Assembly: GCA_046719185.1 (NCBI GenBank)
Contig: JBDNDK010000032.1
Span: 1 to 17,458 of the forward strand
Reading direction: 5' to 3'
Length of the DNA: 17,458 nt
Source of the DNA: JBDNDK01 sp046719185
GTDB lineage: Bacteria > Armatimonadota > UBA5829
Position 1 is the first letter of the stretch. Every line of letters starts with the position of its first letter. The position numbers were made by a program, and so were the translations under genes. Shown one piece after another: positions 1 to 8,189 of the stretch. The notes under the pieces were generated by a model. It did no database searches. It was not told where the DNA came from and saw only the letters and a list, made by a program, of their open reading frames with translations.

Positions 1-941
1 GAGAATTCATTGGCAGAGATAAAATAAAAAGTAGTCTGCAAGTTTTTATAGACGCTGCCAAAATGAGGAATGAAGCGTTAGATCATGTATTGCTTTATGG
101 TCCACCTGGCTTAGGGAAAACAACTCTTGCACTCATTATTGCAAATGAAATGGGTGTTACCTTAAAATCAACATCAGGACCTGCAATTGAAAGACCTGGT
201 GATTTGGCAGCAATATTAACAAATATTGAACCTAATTCTGTGTTGTTTATTGATGAAATACATAGATTAAATAGATCTGTTGAAGAAATATTATATCCTG
301 CAATGGAAGATTTTCAGTTGGATCTTATAATTGGTAAAGGTCCCAGTGCAAGAACCTTAAAAATTGACATTCCAAGATTTACTCTTGTTGGTGCCACAAC
401 CAGAGCTGGTTTGATTACATCACCACTCAGAGGCAGATTTGGAATTGTTCATAATTTTGAGTTTTATGATATACAAAGTTTGCAGACAATTATAATGAGA
501 TCTGCAGAAATATTAGATGTTCCGATTACACCTGATGGAGCAGGGGAGATTGCATTAAGATCCAGAGGAACACCAAGAATTGCAAATAGAGTGTTAAGAA
601 GGGTAAGGGACTATGCCCAAATAAAAGCTGATGGCGTGATAGATTTAAATGTTGCGAAAGAGGGGCTTGAAATGTTAGAAATTGACAACATGGGTCTTGA
701 TGAATCAGACAGAAGACTTCTTAGGACAATAATTGAAAAATTTGAAGGTGGTCCTGTTGGTCTTGAAACACTGTCATCTGCAATTGGTGAAGAAACAGAT
801 ACCATTGAAGATGTGCATGAACCCTATTTAATACAAATTGGTTTTCTTAACAGAACTCCAAGAGGTAGAACTGCAATGAAGTCTGCATATGAACATCTTG
901 GTATAAGCATAGCAAACAGTAATAATAGTTTATTTAATTAG
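1..941 (+). CDS. ruvB: Holliday junction branch-migration helicase RuvB (5' partial)
   Basis: RuvB is the hexameric AAA+ motor that, with RuvA, drives branch migration of Holliday junctions in recombinational repair. The reading frame is open from base 3 through the window edge. The ATG at 63 is internal, because the 20 codons before it already match the RuvB N-terminus (FIG...LQVFIDAAK). About 312 residues are visible and I estimate 20-30 are missing. Seen in order: Walker A GPPGLGKTT (bases 99-125), Walker B LFIDEIHRL, sensor 1 GATTRAG, the arginine-finger segment SPLRGRFG, and the C-terminal winged-helix core GGPVGLETLSSAIGEE with the terminal RTPRGR motif. All key motifs are intact. The stop is 17 bases before the next gene, which runs the same way. 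No RuvA or RuvC is visible; they may lie upstream. Confidence 0.97.
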   Translation, partial: EFIGRDKIKSSLQVFIDAAKMRNEALDHVLLYGPPGLGKTTLALIIANEMGVTLKSTSGPAIERPGDLAAILTNIEPNSVLFIDEIHRLNRSVEEILYPAMEDFQLDLIIGKGPSARTLKIDIPRFTLVGATTRAGLITSPLRGRFGIVHNFEFYDIQSLQTIIMRSAEILDVPITPDGAGEIALRSRGTPRIANRVLRRVRDYAQIKADGVIDLNVAKEGLEMLEIDNMGLDESDRRLLRTIIEKFEGGPVGLETLSSAIGEETDTIEDVHEPYLIQIGFLNRTPRGRTAMKSAYEHLGISIANSNNSLFN

Positions 942-958
942 AAGCGTGTGGAAAAAAT

Positions 959-2074
959 ATGAAGTGTCAAAATTGCTTTCAAGAAACAATTGAAAATGCA
1001 AGGTTTTGTCCACATTGTGGAAAGCCTATAAAAAAACAAGATGAAAATAAAAGCCAACAAACAAATTCTCAGCCTGAACAGAAACTACAGGATTCAGAAC
1101 CCACATCATTAGCTGAGCAATTGATGGAAATGTGGAGATTGTATGAGTCTTTAGATTTTGATGGTGCTTTGGATAAAGGACATATGATAACATCAAGGTT
1201 TCCAGACAGTGCATCAGCTCATTCTATGGTTGCTCTTGTTTATGAAAGAAAAGCTGATAAAGAAATGGAAGCTGGGAATATTGATTTTGCCAAAAATTTA
1301 TTAAAGGCAGCAATTGCACAATATGATATTATATTAAAACTTAATCCAGATAGTGCTGCTGATAAAGAAAAATTGGATATACTCAAAAAGAAAATGTCTG
1401 GTGAGCTTCCAATGACACCTGCTGTTGTAGAGGATAAGCCTAAAAAATCTTTTAAACTTCCAATTCCACTGCCTGTAATAATATCTGCAGTAATTTTTGT
1501 TATATTAGTTGCTGTTGCTTTACTTTTAATTCCTCCATCTGGTACAAACAAACCGGGAATAAATTCAAATATGTCTCCTATAAATGAAAAAAATAATATT
1601 AGGCCACCATCAGGTCCAGAAGAAAGTACTACAGAACAAACTCCTGCACCTAGTGTATATGTATTTCCTGAGCAAACCGGAAAGGCAGAGGAATCCACAC
1701 CTCCTCCACCTCCTCCTCAGAGAGAAACAGGAAGAACAGCACCAAATAGACCTGTACCTGCTGCTGTTCCAGATATGCAAGTAGTACCAAGAGATAGGGA
1801 AAATAGAGAAAATAATATACAAAGTCCTTCGTCTAATAATAATCAAAGGTCTTCTCAAGATACTGATAGAAGATCAGATGTAACTCAACCAAACCCTAAT
1901 ACATTATTAAACAGAGCATTTACTCTTGAAAGTGAAGGAAGAAATGTTGAAGCGGTTGCTGCTGCTGAAAGAGCTAAACAGCTTTTTCAACAAGATATAG
2001 ACAAAGGCAGAAATGTAGATGCAGCAAAAAATGGTATAAGAAATGCAGAGGACTTGATTGAAAGATTGAAATAA
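959..2074 (+). CDS. Zinc-ribbon, TPR-like single-pass membrane protein of unknown function
   Basis: This 371-residue protein begins with a zinc ribbon: C3-x2-C6 and C17-x2-C20, the latter in the common FCPHCG form. Residues 50-145 are helical and TPR-like (DGALDKGHMITSRFPDSASAH, then a unit ending in LKLNPDSA). One hydrophobic segment lies at about 170-191. It is followed by a low-complexity Pro/Ser/Asn region with a run of six prolines, and a C-terminal helical unit at about 313-371. There is no signal peptide, so the ribbon is probably cytoplasmic and the proline-rich part external. The ribosome site is weak (GTGGAAAAAAT before the ATG). Only 9 bases separate it from the exported TPR protein, so the two are probably co-translated and may act together in envelope assembly or sensing. 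That role is inference; I do not recognise a named family. Confidence 0.85.
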   Translation: MKCQNCFQETIENARFCPHCGKPIKKQDENKSQQTNSQPEQKLQDSEPTSLAEQLMEMWRLYESLDFDGALDKGHMITSRFPDSASAHSMVALVYERKADKEMEAGNIDFAKNLLKAAIAQYDIILKLNPDSAADKEKLDILKKKMSGELPMTPAVVEDKPKKSFKLPIPLPVIISAVIFVILVAVALLLIPPSGTNKPGINSNMSPINEKNNIRPPSGPEESTTEQTPAPSVYVFPEQTGKAEESTPPPPPPQRETGRTAPNRPVPAAVPDMQVVPRDRENRENNIQSPSSNNNQRSSQDTDRRSDVTQPNPNTLLNRAFTLESEGRNVEAVAAAERAKQLFQQDIDKGRNVDAAKNGIRNAEDLIERLK

Positions 2075-2083
2075 AAAATTGAA

Positions 2084-3724
2084 ATGAAAAAGTTTCTATT
2101 TGCAGTTTTTCTATATTGTTTTTTCAGTATTGGGCAGTTGTTTGCTCAAAGTAATAATAATGTACCAGTTGTTTTAATATTTCCTACAGTCAAGGGTAAT
2201 CAAGCTACAATAGAACTTGCAGATTCTGCAACAAAAGCTCTTAAAACATACTTCAAGGACACAAATAAGGTTGAAGCAATAATTTTTAATAGGGATTCTG
2301 TAAGTGTGCAAAGAGCACTGCTTGAAAAAAGACTCACAGAAGATAATATTTCAAGTTACTCCCCTAATGAAGAAAAAATAAAAGTTGCAAAAGAATTAGG
2401 TTATGATTACGCAGCGTTTGCAGAAATTTCTATAAAAGATAATTCTGTCACTCTCATAGTATGGCTTGGCTCAGTAGATAATAAAAATTGGGAGTCAAAA
2501 GGAATTGCAAGAGCAAATAATGATAATATTTTAGACTTAAATAATTCTATGCAGGCAGCTGCTAGTTACGCTGTTATTGAAATTGCAAATACAGCATTTT
2601 CCGAATTGCCAATATTGAACCTAAATAGACCAATCGAAGAAGGTCAATCATCTGCCATTATTACTTCTGAAACAGCACCTTCAAAACCAACAGCTGAGGA
2701 AATTGCTCAAAGTGCTGAAAAAAAATTATCAGAAGGCCAACTTGCAGAAGCAATTAATCAATACCAAAAAGCTGTAAATGAAGATCCATCAAATGGTGAA
2801 CTTAGAATTAAACTTTCAGAAGCTTTTGCTGCAAAAGGATTATTTAGAGATGCATATAGTGAGCTAGGAAGAGCTATTATGGTTGGTGCTGACAGCATAT
2901 CTGTAGAATCTGCAAGAGAAAGAATTAAACAAATGGAAAACAAAACTATACCGGATTCTCAAACGGGACCAATAGCAGAAGTTATAATGTCTGAAAATAA
3001 TAATACTTCACCTGTTGAAGCTAAAAATATATCTCAAGAAGAATCAGAAAAAATTCCGAAAGATATTGTTCTAGCACCTAATAGACCATCTTCAACAACA
3101 GGTGTTAATGTAACAACACCAGCTGTCAAAAAAATGATTGAAGGCGACAAACTTTGGAATGATGGCAAACCTGATGATGCAGCAAATTCATATAGAGAAG
3201 CTATTAAGCTAAATCCGAATGATTGGAGAGCTTATGAAAGATTAGCAGTAGTAAATGCATCAATGGGATTATTTGGTGAATCTTCAAATGTTTTAGCTGA
3301 ATTAAAAAAAATACAGTCTTCCCCTGATATACCAATCTTAAACAATCGATATATAATGCTTAGAAAATCATTCGATAATCATTTTGCTGAAGTTTTGAGG
3401 CAGTATGATAGAGATTTGCTATCTTTTAATAAAGAAAAAATATCAAGAGAATCATATTTTGCATCATTAAGAGGACTAATTCAAAAACTTGACAGAATGA
3501 GAGATTTTCTCAGTTCAATTCCTGTTCCCACTTCTCAGAATCCAGCTAATCAAAGAAGAATAATGGCTACGGGACTTGTAAAGCAGGCTTGTTTTAGTCT
3601 GATGGATTATTTAGAAACTAATGATATTGATGCATCAACAAATGCTGATCTGTTTATTAGACAGGCAAAAAGAGAGTTTGAAACCGCAAGGAAACTTGAT
3701 GGTAATATTGTTCTGTTAAATTAG
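2084..3724 (+). CDS. Exported TPR-repeat protein of unknown function
   Basis: A 546-residue protein with a clear signal peptide at residues 1-22, ending GQLFAQ. Residues 27-175 form an alpha/beta region (VPVVLIFPT..., DYAAFAEISIKDNSVTLIVWLG) that recalls the N-terminal domains of exported proteins sensing or scaffolding at the envelope, but I cannot name it. TPR units follow: about 205-265 (LSEGQLAEAINQYQKAVNEDP, KGLFRDAYSELGRAI) and about 347-410 (LWNDGKPDDAANSYREAIKLNP, MGLFGESSNVLAELKK), separated by a Ser/Asn/Pro-rich linker. The C-terminal 130 residues are helical. Its start lies 9 bases after the preceding zinc-ribbon gene, with no good Shine-Dalgarno, which suggests translational coupling. 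The last 68 bases overlap the end of the opposite-strand Spy-like gene. The function is probably protein-protein scaffolding outside the cytoplasm. Confidence 0.88.
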   Translation: MKKFLFAVFLYCFFSIGQLFAQSNNNVPVVLIFPTVKGNQATIELADSATKALKTYFKDTNKVEAIIFNRDSVSVQRALLEKRLTEDNISSYSPNEEKIKVAKELGYDYAAFAEISIKDNSVTLIVWLGSVDNKNWESKGIARANNDNILDLNNSMQAAASYAVIEIANTAFSELPILNLNRPIEEGQSSAIITSETAPSKPTAEEIAQSAEKKLSEGQLAEAINQYQKAVNEDPSNGELRIKLSEAFAAKGLFRDAYSELGRAIMVGADSISVESARERIKQMENKTIPDSQTGPIAEVIMSENNNTSPVEAKNISQEESEKIPKDIVLAPNRPSSTTGVNVTTPAVKKMIEGDKLWNDGKPDDAANSYREAIKLNPNDWRAYERLAVVNASMGLFGESSNVLAELKKIQSSPDIPILNNRYIMLRKSFDNHFAEVLRQYDRDLLSFNKEKISRESYFASLRGLIQKLDRMRDFLSSIPVPTSQNPANQRRIMATGLVKQACFSLMDYLETNDIDASTNADLFIRQAKREFETARKLDGNIVLLN

Positions 3725-4496
3725 CATCATCAAAATCATAATTCATTTGCCATCCTCTTCTTGGTGAATGCTGAGGACCTCTATTAAGTGGTATTCTAGG
3801 CTGTAATGATTTAAACTTATTAAATTGACTTTCATTTAACACTTTTCTTATTTCTTTCTCTATGGACAAAGTATTTTCAGAAAGTTTTTTTTGAATATTA
3901 TTTATAGAATTGATTTGAGATTTCAATGAATATTTGTTTATATCATATTTTGAATATGCAATAAATATTCTCTCAGACTCTGTCCTTAAAGTTCTTAACA
4001 ATCTTGATCTTTCATCATTCATTCTTGTAATACTTGACAATTTATTTTTTTGATCTTTTGTCAGGTTTAGCTGATTTATTATTGACGGACTAAACATTAG
4101 AGGCATCATAGATTCTAGTTGTCTATCTGATGGTGGAACAGGACGAATGCCTCTATTTCTCATGTTTTGAATTTCATTGAATTCAGATTCTGTAAGAAGC
4201 TCTCTTATTTCTATCTGATTATCATGATGAAGATTCAGCAGGTCATATTGTGCCTTATTTAATCTATTTATTTCTATTCTTGCCCTTGATTCATCAAGTT
4301 TATACTGATTGAATATATTATTTAATGCAATTCTTGATTGCCTAATAATATTTCGATAATACATAGAGCTTTGATGACTTTTTCTCCCCAAATTCATAAG
4401 TTCTCTTTTTTTGTTTTCGTTTATAGCATGTAGTTGAGAAGAACATATAAAAATTAGATTGAGTATAAGAATCAAAATAATCTTGCAAACTTTCAT
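3657..4496 (-). CDS. Periplasmic Spy/CpxP/CnrX-like helical protein with two repeat units
   Basis: A 279-residue protein with a signal peptide at about 1-24 (MKVCKIILILILNLIF... LHA). The mature part is almost wholly helical and charged. It carries two units of the kind seen in Spy/CpxP/CnrX and LTXXQ-type proteins: residues 48-110, ending in IRELLTESEFNEI, and residues 137-230, with INQLNLTKDQKNKL near its start and IRKVLNESQFNKF at its end. Family members usually carry one unit, so this looks like an internal duplication. The ATG shares one base with the stop of the anti-sigma gene (TAATG), so the two are translationally coupled. In the Cupriavidus Cnr system a CnrX sensor of this fold controls an anti-sigma/ECF pair, and this position suggests the same role. 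The final 22 codons overlap the convergent TPR gene and may be a drifted tail. The function is inferred from context and weak similarity. Confidence 0.8.
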   Translation of the reverse strand: MKVCKIILILILNLIFICSSQLHAINENKKRELMNLGRKSHQSSMYYRNIIRQSRIALNNIFNQYKLDESRARIEINRLNKAQYDLLNLHHDNQIEIRELLTESEFNEIQNMRNRGIRPVPPSDRQLESMMPLMFSPSIINQLNLTKDQKNKLSSITRMNDERSRLLRTLRTESERIFIAYSKYDINKYSLKSQINSINNIQKKLSENTLSIEKEIRKVLNESQFNKFKSLQPRIPLNRGPQHSPRRGWQMNYDFDDANLTEQYYHQVSLRFQTLFLPV

Positions 4497-4951
4497 TATA
4501 AATCCTCAATGGTTTCAAAAAAAGCTTCCGTATATTCTGCGATTGGATCATCAGACCATTTTACAATTTCAGTTTGTTTATTCTTATCATATTTGTCTGA
4601 ATTATTACTAATTTTATAAGATGAATTAAAAACAAATAATACGACAGCAACTGCAGTAACTGCAGCAAACATTTTTGCATAAGATTTATTGATAATATTT
4701 CTCAAGCTGCTTAAACTTGAAGGATTATAAGAAATATTTTCTTGTATTTTGTTCCATACATCATTTTCTGGCAATGGATCTGTTACATCTGAAAGCATTT
4801 TTGATATATCAATTTCTTCTTCAAGCAGCTTTTTACATTCTATGCAGTTAGATATATGGGATTGAACTAACAATCTCTCCTTTTCAGACAGTTTGTTATT
4901 TGCATAGTCTAAAAGAAGTATTTTAATATCATTGCATATAGATCCTGTCAT
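4496..4951 (-). CDS. Membrane-anchored zinc-binding anti-sigma factor (ZAS family)
   Basis: A 151-residue protein that would hold the upstream-encoded ECF sigma factor inactive at the membrane. It has the full zinc anti-sigma signature: C6-x25-H32-x3-C36-x2-C39 (HISNCIEC), within a putative-zinc-finger helix bundle over residues 1-55. One transmembrane segment follows at about 94-108 (MFAAVTAVAVVLFVF). About 40 residues then face outward, rich in Asp, Asn and Lys and ending in an acidic stretch, too short to be an enzyme. The start codon overlaps the sigma-factor stop as ATGA, the classic arrangement for a sigma/anti-sigma pair. A GAGGGTG sequence lies 9 or so bases upstream of the ATG. Release of the sigma factor would need either proteolysis or a partner; the periplasmic Spy-like protein encoded next is the obvious candidate sensor. 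Confidence 0.9.
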   Translation of the reverse strand: MTGSICNDIKILLLDYANNKLSEKERLLVQSHISNCIECKKLLEEEIDISKMLSDVTDPLPENDVWNKIQENISYNPSSLSSLRNIINKSYAKMFAAVTAVAVVLFVFNSSYKISNNSDKYDKNKQTEIVKWSDDPIAEYTEAFFETIEDL

Positions 4952-5568
4952 TTATTATCACCCTCTAGTAGTGATTTCAATTTTTGTCTTGCTCTAAACA
5001 ATTTAATTTTCAATTGTGTAGTCTTAATTCCCAAGAAGTCGGATATCTGATTATAATCCCATTCTTGAATATGATGAAGTTCAATGAGCAATCTATCATC
5101 ATAGCTTAGTTGTTCCATTGCTTTTGTAATAGATTCAATTGTTTCTTTTTTAATATATTCAGATTCAATATTGTCTTTGCCTGAAGAAATATTTTCAATA
5201 ACTCCATCATTTTTATTGAAGAAAGAAAAGAAAATTTCCTTTCTTTTAAGTCTGCTTCTTAGCTTGTCTTTAGCACAGTTTGCTGCTATTTTATATAACC
5301 AAGTTGTAAATTTTGATTCACCCTCAAAAGAAGAGGCAAATTTCCAAATTTTAATGAATACTTCTGCCAAAGCTTCTTCTGCATCTTCTTTATTGCTCAG
5401 CATTCTATACAAAAAACCATAAATAGGTTTTTCAAATTGTTTAAAAAATGACCTGAGAGCTTCTTCATCCTGCTGTTTACATCTTTCCAGCAAGGCAATA
5501 TAAATATCAAATTCTTCACTATTTTCTGCCAATGCAAATTTTGATGTATTAGATGCGGTCACAGGCAT
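4948..5568 (-). CDS. ECF-family RNA polymerase sigma factor (RpoE-like)
   Basis: A group 4 sigma factor with only the sigma-2 and sigma-4 domains. Counting from the ATG at 5568 (206 residues), sigma-2 spans about 35-112, with the core-binding helix KEDAEEALAEVFIKIW and the -10-binding segment FTTWLYKIAANCAKDKLR. Sigma-4 spans about 145-200, with a helix-turn-helix around WDYNQISDFLGIKTTQLKIKLFRAR. The start is uncertain. A TTG at 5601 extends the frame by 11 codons, the ATG at 5568 lies immediately after GGAG with no spacing, and a GTG at 5562 has that same GGAG at 6 bases, the best spacing. It lies just downstream of the glycosidase-like gene (22-61 bases, depending on start) and overlaps its anti-sigma gene by 4 bases. 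No ECF-type promoter could be assigned with confidence, so the targets are unknown. Confidence 0.93.
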   Translation of the reverse strand: MPVTASNTSKFALAENSEEFDIYIALLERCKQQDEEALRSFFKQFEKPIYGFLYRMLSNKEDAEEALAEVFIKIWKFASSFEGESKFTTWLYKIAANCAKDKLRSRLKRKEIFFSFFNKNDGVIENISSGKDNIESEYIKKETIESITKAMEQLSYDDRLLIELHHIQEWDYNQISDFLGIKTTQLKIKLFRARQKLKSLLEGDNK

Positions 5569-5623
5569 CTCCAAGTTGTTTTCAAATATATAGACGAACA
5601 ATTATAAAAGTAGTTACAAATAT

Positions 5624-8164
5624 TTATTGTCCTTTTTTTATTTCTTGTTCATCTATCATTTTGTTGAAATGTTCTCTTAAAAGCTTAAGTTCTTTCTTTT
5701 GGGTTTCAGTAGCGAATCCATCACAAAGAAAATCAGACCAAATTATTCCAGGTGCACCACCTTCTTCATAGGTAGCTTTCCACCAAGGATATGCTGCCAA
5801 TAATGAGTGAACCATCATTCCTTTTGAAGGCTGATCTAGATTATAATGTGTCTTATATTCCAAACCATAATATGGATTTAATAGTATATCTCTCATATGG
5901 TCAAATTGTGGCAAAAAAGTTGGAATAATTCCGCTTTCAACCATTGTCTTCATTGCATCTCTCCAAACAGTAGTTGAATATGGCAGTGTTGTATAATCGC
6001 TATAAAATTGAACAGCATCATGATTCTTTACATAATCATATATAAAAGCATTTCTCCTTTGAGAAAAATAGACATGTCTTAGATGCATATTTTCAGATTT
6101 AGGATCACCCGGAATAACTAGGTTAGCTCCCTCTGTTCTCAATTCGAAAGATGCAGTTGGAATATATTCTCTTATTAATTTAAGTGCTTCATCATAAACC
6201 TTCATTCTGAGCTGTGTTCTGAAAGTGTCCCAATCTTCCATTGCAACACTCCAATCATAAAAAACGCTATTTTTAGTTTCTTTATTCTCAGGATTATTAT
6301 TGGGATATGCTTCTTGGGGATCTATTTCCTCAAAAGATATAAAAGATGCATTCCAAGCAGAGTTTGCATTTTCAATTTTTGAATATTTATCTTTGACCCA
6401 ATCTCTAAATTTCTGAATAGATAATGGACCTAATTGATATCTAATATTTATATCATCTCTCATCCATCCCCAACTATCTTCGATGCTTATTGGCACTCTA
6501 CCATCTTTTGTTTTGAACCAATAATCTCCCCATCTTTCATATTGATATTTAACCCAAGCATTTATCACATAAGGCACCTGAGGATCAGAGATATCTATTG
6601 AATATGGTAACCATGGATGATAACTATCTTCAGTTTTAGAATATTTATCCAATTGTCCAATTAATGGAATAACAGCATCAAACCAATTTTTTCCAGTAGG
6701 TGGATAAACACTCCAACCAATTGCTTTAATGCCTGCCTCTCTTATTAAAACATCGTAAAAATATTTATATTGTGCTGCTAACAAATTAAATGCATTTGGA
6801 TTTTTTAGTTCTCCGATCCACCATCCTCCGGCAGTGTTAGCAATTAAGTTAACACCCAATTCTTTCATTTCATTAATTTCATCTTTCATATGTTTTTCAG
6901 GATATGGTCCAAGCTGAATACCGGTTCTCATTCCGGGCATTGCCTGAACTATAATAACTGGTTCTTCTCTACCATTATTATCAACAACCATTACATTATT
7001 AGGATTGTAGTTGATTAAAAGACTATCAAGAGATATATTCACAGGAATTCTTGCAATTGCTATTTCTTTGGGATCCGTTGCAATCAACTTAAGTGTTACA
7101 TGTTTAGTCCATGGAGCAACTTGTAAATATAAAATATCTTCAATTGTCTTAGATTTTTCGGCAGATTGGTATATATTGAATGATGTCATAAACTCTTCAA
7201 AACGGTCATATATTCCAGGCATTTTTTCCAAGTCATCATCTATGATATATTTAGGTTTAATTGGTGTTGTTTTTGCTTCATTAGAAACAGTAATAGGAAC
7301 TATCAGCTTTGAATACAGTTTACCTGTCCATACATTAATCCACCAATCATAAGTTCTATGATATCTGTAAACAAATCTCAATTCTAATTGATATTTGCCT
7401 TCTAACAAACCAGTTGTATATCCTTGTGGATGAAATGCACCAATATGGAAATTTACCCAGAATTCATATGAATCTCCTGGGTATAAATATGTTTTAAATC
7501 TTTCGTAGGAATTTATGGTATTTGCAGTAAATTCTATTTTTCCATCATCATTAAACTTCACAATTCTTGGTTCAAAGAAGGCTGCACCAAATCCTTCTGG
7601 ATCTAAAATTGTATCTCCTATATTTGTAAGTCTAAATTTAAACCAAACAGCTTCAGCAGGTTTAATTGATGATGATGTCTCAAATTCTCTGAGTTTATAT
7701 GGTGGAAATGGACTAATTGGTGTTTTTGGGTCTGAAGTTAATGGAATATATTTGTCTTTTGTAAAATCAGCTCCAATTGATCCTAGATACTCAAGTTTTA
7801 CATTCATATTTCCCGGAATAGCTAAATCATATAGAGTATCATCATTTACTTTTTCAGGATCTTCAAAAGCAATTGCTTGAACAGCAACTCTTCTTTTATC
7901 ATCAGATTGAATAAGTTTATATTCAATTGGAACAGTATCATAAGCTTCAATTGATTCTGGAATGGAGTATTCCAGTTTATAATTACCTAGATTAATATTT
8001 CCTGTTGTCTTTTTTACATCAGAATATTTTTCAATTACATTTGTTCTTTTTGCTTCATCAGAAAGCGGAGTATAGCTTACTCTAGGAAGTTCATTTTGTG
8101 CAAATAGGAAACTAGATAACAGGAAGATTAATGTTAGTAGAAAAACTGCAATAATAACTTTCAT
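5624..8164 (-). CDS. Secreted TIM-barrel glycoside hydrolase-like protein
   Basis: An 846-residue protein starting at the ATG at 8164, giving a signal peptide MKVIIAVFLLTLIFLLSSFLFAQ (1-23), with AAAGGA 8 or so bases before the start. The frame stays open 29 more codons upstream, but those lie inside the tRNA gene and are not real. Residues 25-300 look like beta-sandwich domains with aromatic patches (YRYHRTYDWWINVW). From about 400 on there is a TIM-barrel-like region: GVNLIANTAGGWW, GIKAIGWSVYPP, then ISIEDSWGW (E562). After that comes FRDWVKDKYSKIENANSAW, close to the segment following the acid/base Glu in GH42-type beta-galactosidases, and FELRTEGAN (E674/E678). I infer E562 as acid/base and E674 or E678 as nucleophile; the family number is unproven. 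It probably cleaves a plant or microbial glycan outside the cytoplasm. It lies between the tRNA and the ECF sigma gene, all on one strand. Confidence 0.75.
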   Translation of the reverse strand: MKVIIAVFLLTLIFLLSSFLFAQNELPRVSYTPLSDEAKRTNVIEKYSDVKKTTGNINLGNYKLEYSIPESIEAYDTVPIEYKLIQSDDKRRVAVQAIAFEDPEKVNDDTLYDLAIPGNMNVKLEYLGSIGADFTKDKYIPLTSDPKTPISPFPPYKLREFETSSSIKPAEAVWFKFRLTNIGDTILDPEGFGAAFFEPRIVKFNDDGKIEFTANTINSYERFKTYLYPGDSYEFWVNFHIGAFHPQGYTTGLLEGKYQLELRFVYRYHRTYDWWINVWTGKLYSKLIVPITVSNEAKTTPIKPKYIIDDDLEKMPGIYDRFEEFMTSFNIYQSAEKSKTIEDILYLQVAPWTKHVTLKLIATDPKEIAIARIPVNISLDSLLINYNPNNVMVVDNNGREEPVIIVQAMPGMRTGIQLGPYPEKHMKDEINEMKELGVNLIANTAGGWWIGELKNPNAFNLLAAQYKYFYDVLIREAGIKAIGWSVYPPTGKNWFDAVIPLIGQLDKYSKTEDSYHPWLPYSIDISDPQVPYVINAWVKYQYERWGDYWFKTKDGRVPISIEDSWGWMRDDINIRYQLGPLSIQKFRDWVKDKYSKIENANSAWNASFISFEEIDPQEAYPNNNPENKETKNSVFYDWSVAMEDWDTFRTQLRMKVYDEALKLIREYIPTASFELRTEGANLVIPGDPKSENMHLRHVYFSQRRNAFIYDYVKNHDAVQFYSDYTTLPYSTTVWRDAMKTMVESGIIPTFLPQFDHMRDILLNPYYGLEYKTHYNLDQPSKGMMVHSLLAAYPWWKATYEEGGAPGIIWSDFLCDGFATETQKKELKLLREHFNKMIDEQEIKKGQ

Positions 8165-8189
8165 AGAGATAATCCTTTCAAGTAATAAA

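Noticed and set aside
1240..1698. Open frame of 152 codons on the minus strand
   Set aside because: It is a shadow of the zinc-ribbon protein gene, which has clear motifs in its own frame; the shadow has no ribosome site or recognisable domain.
7515..7880. Open frame of 121 codons on the plus strand
   Set aside because: It is antisense to the glycosidase-like gene, with no ribosome site and no domain.
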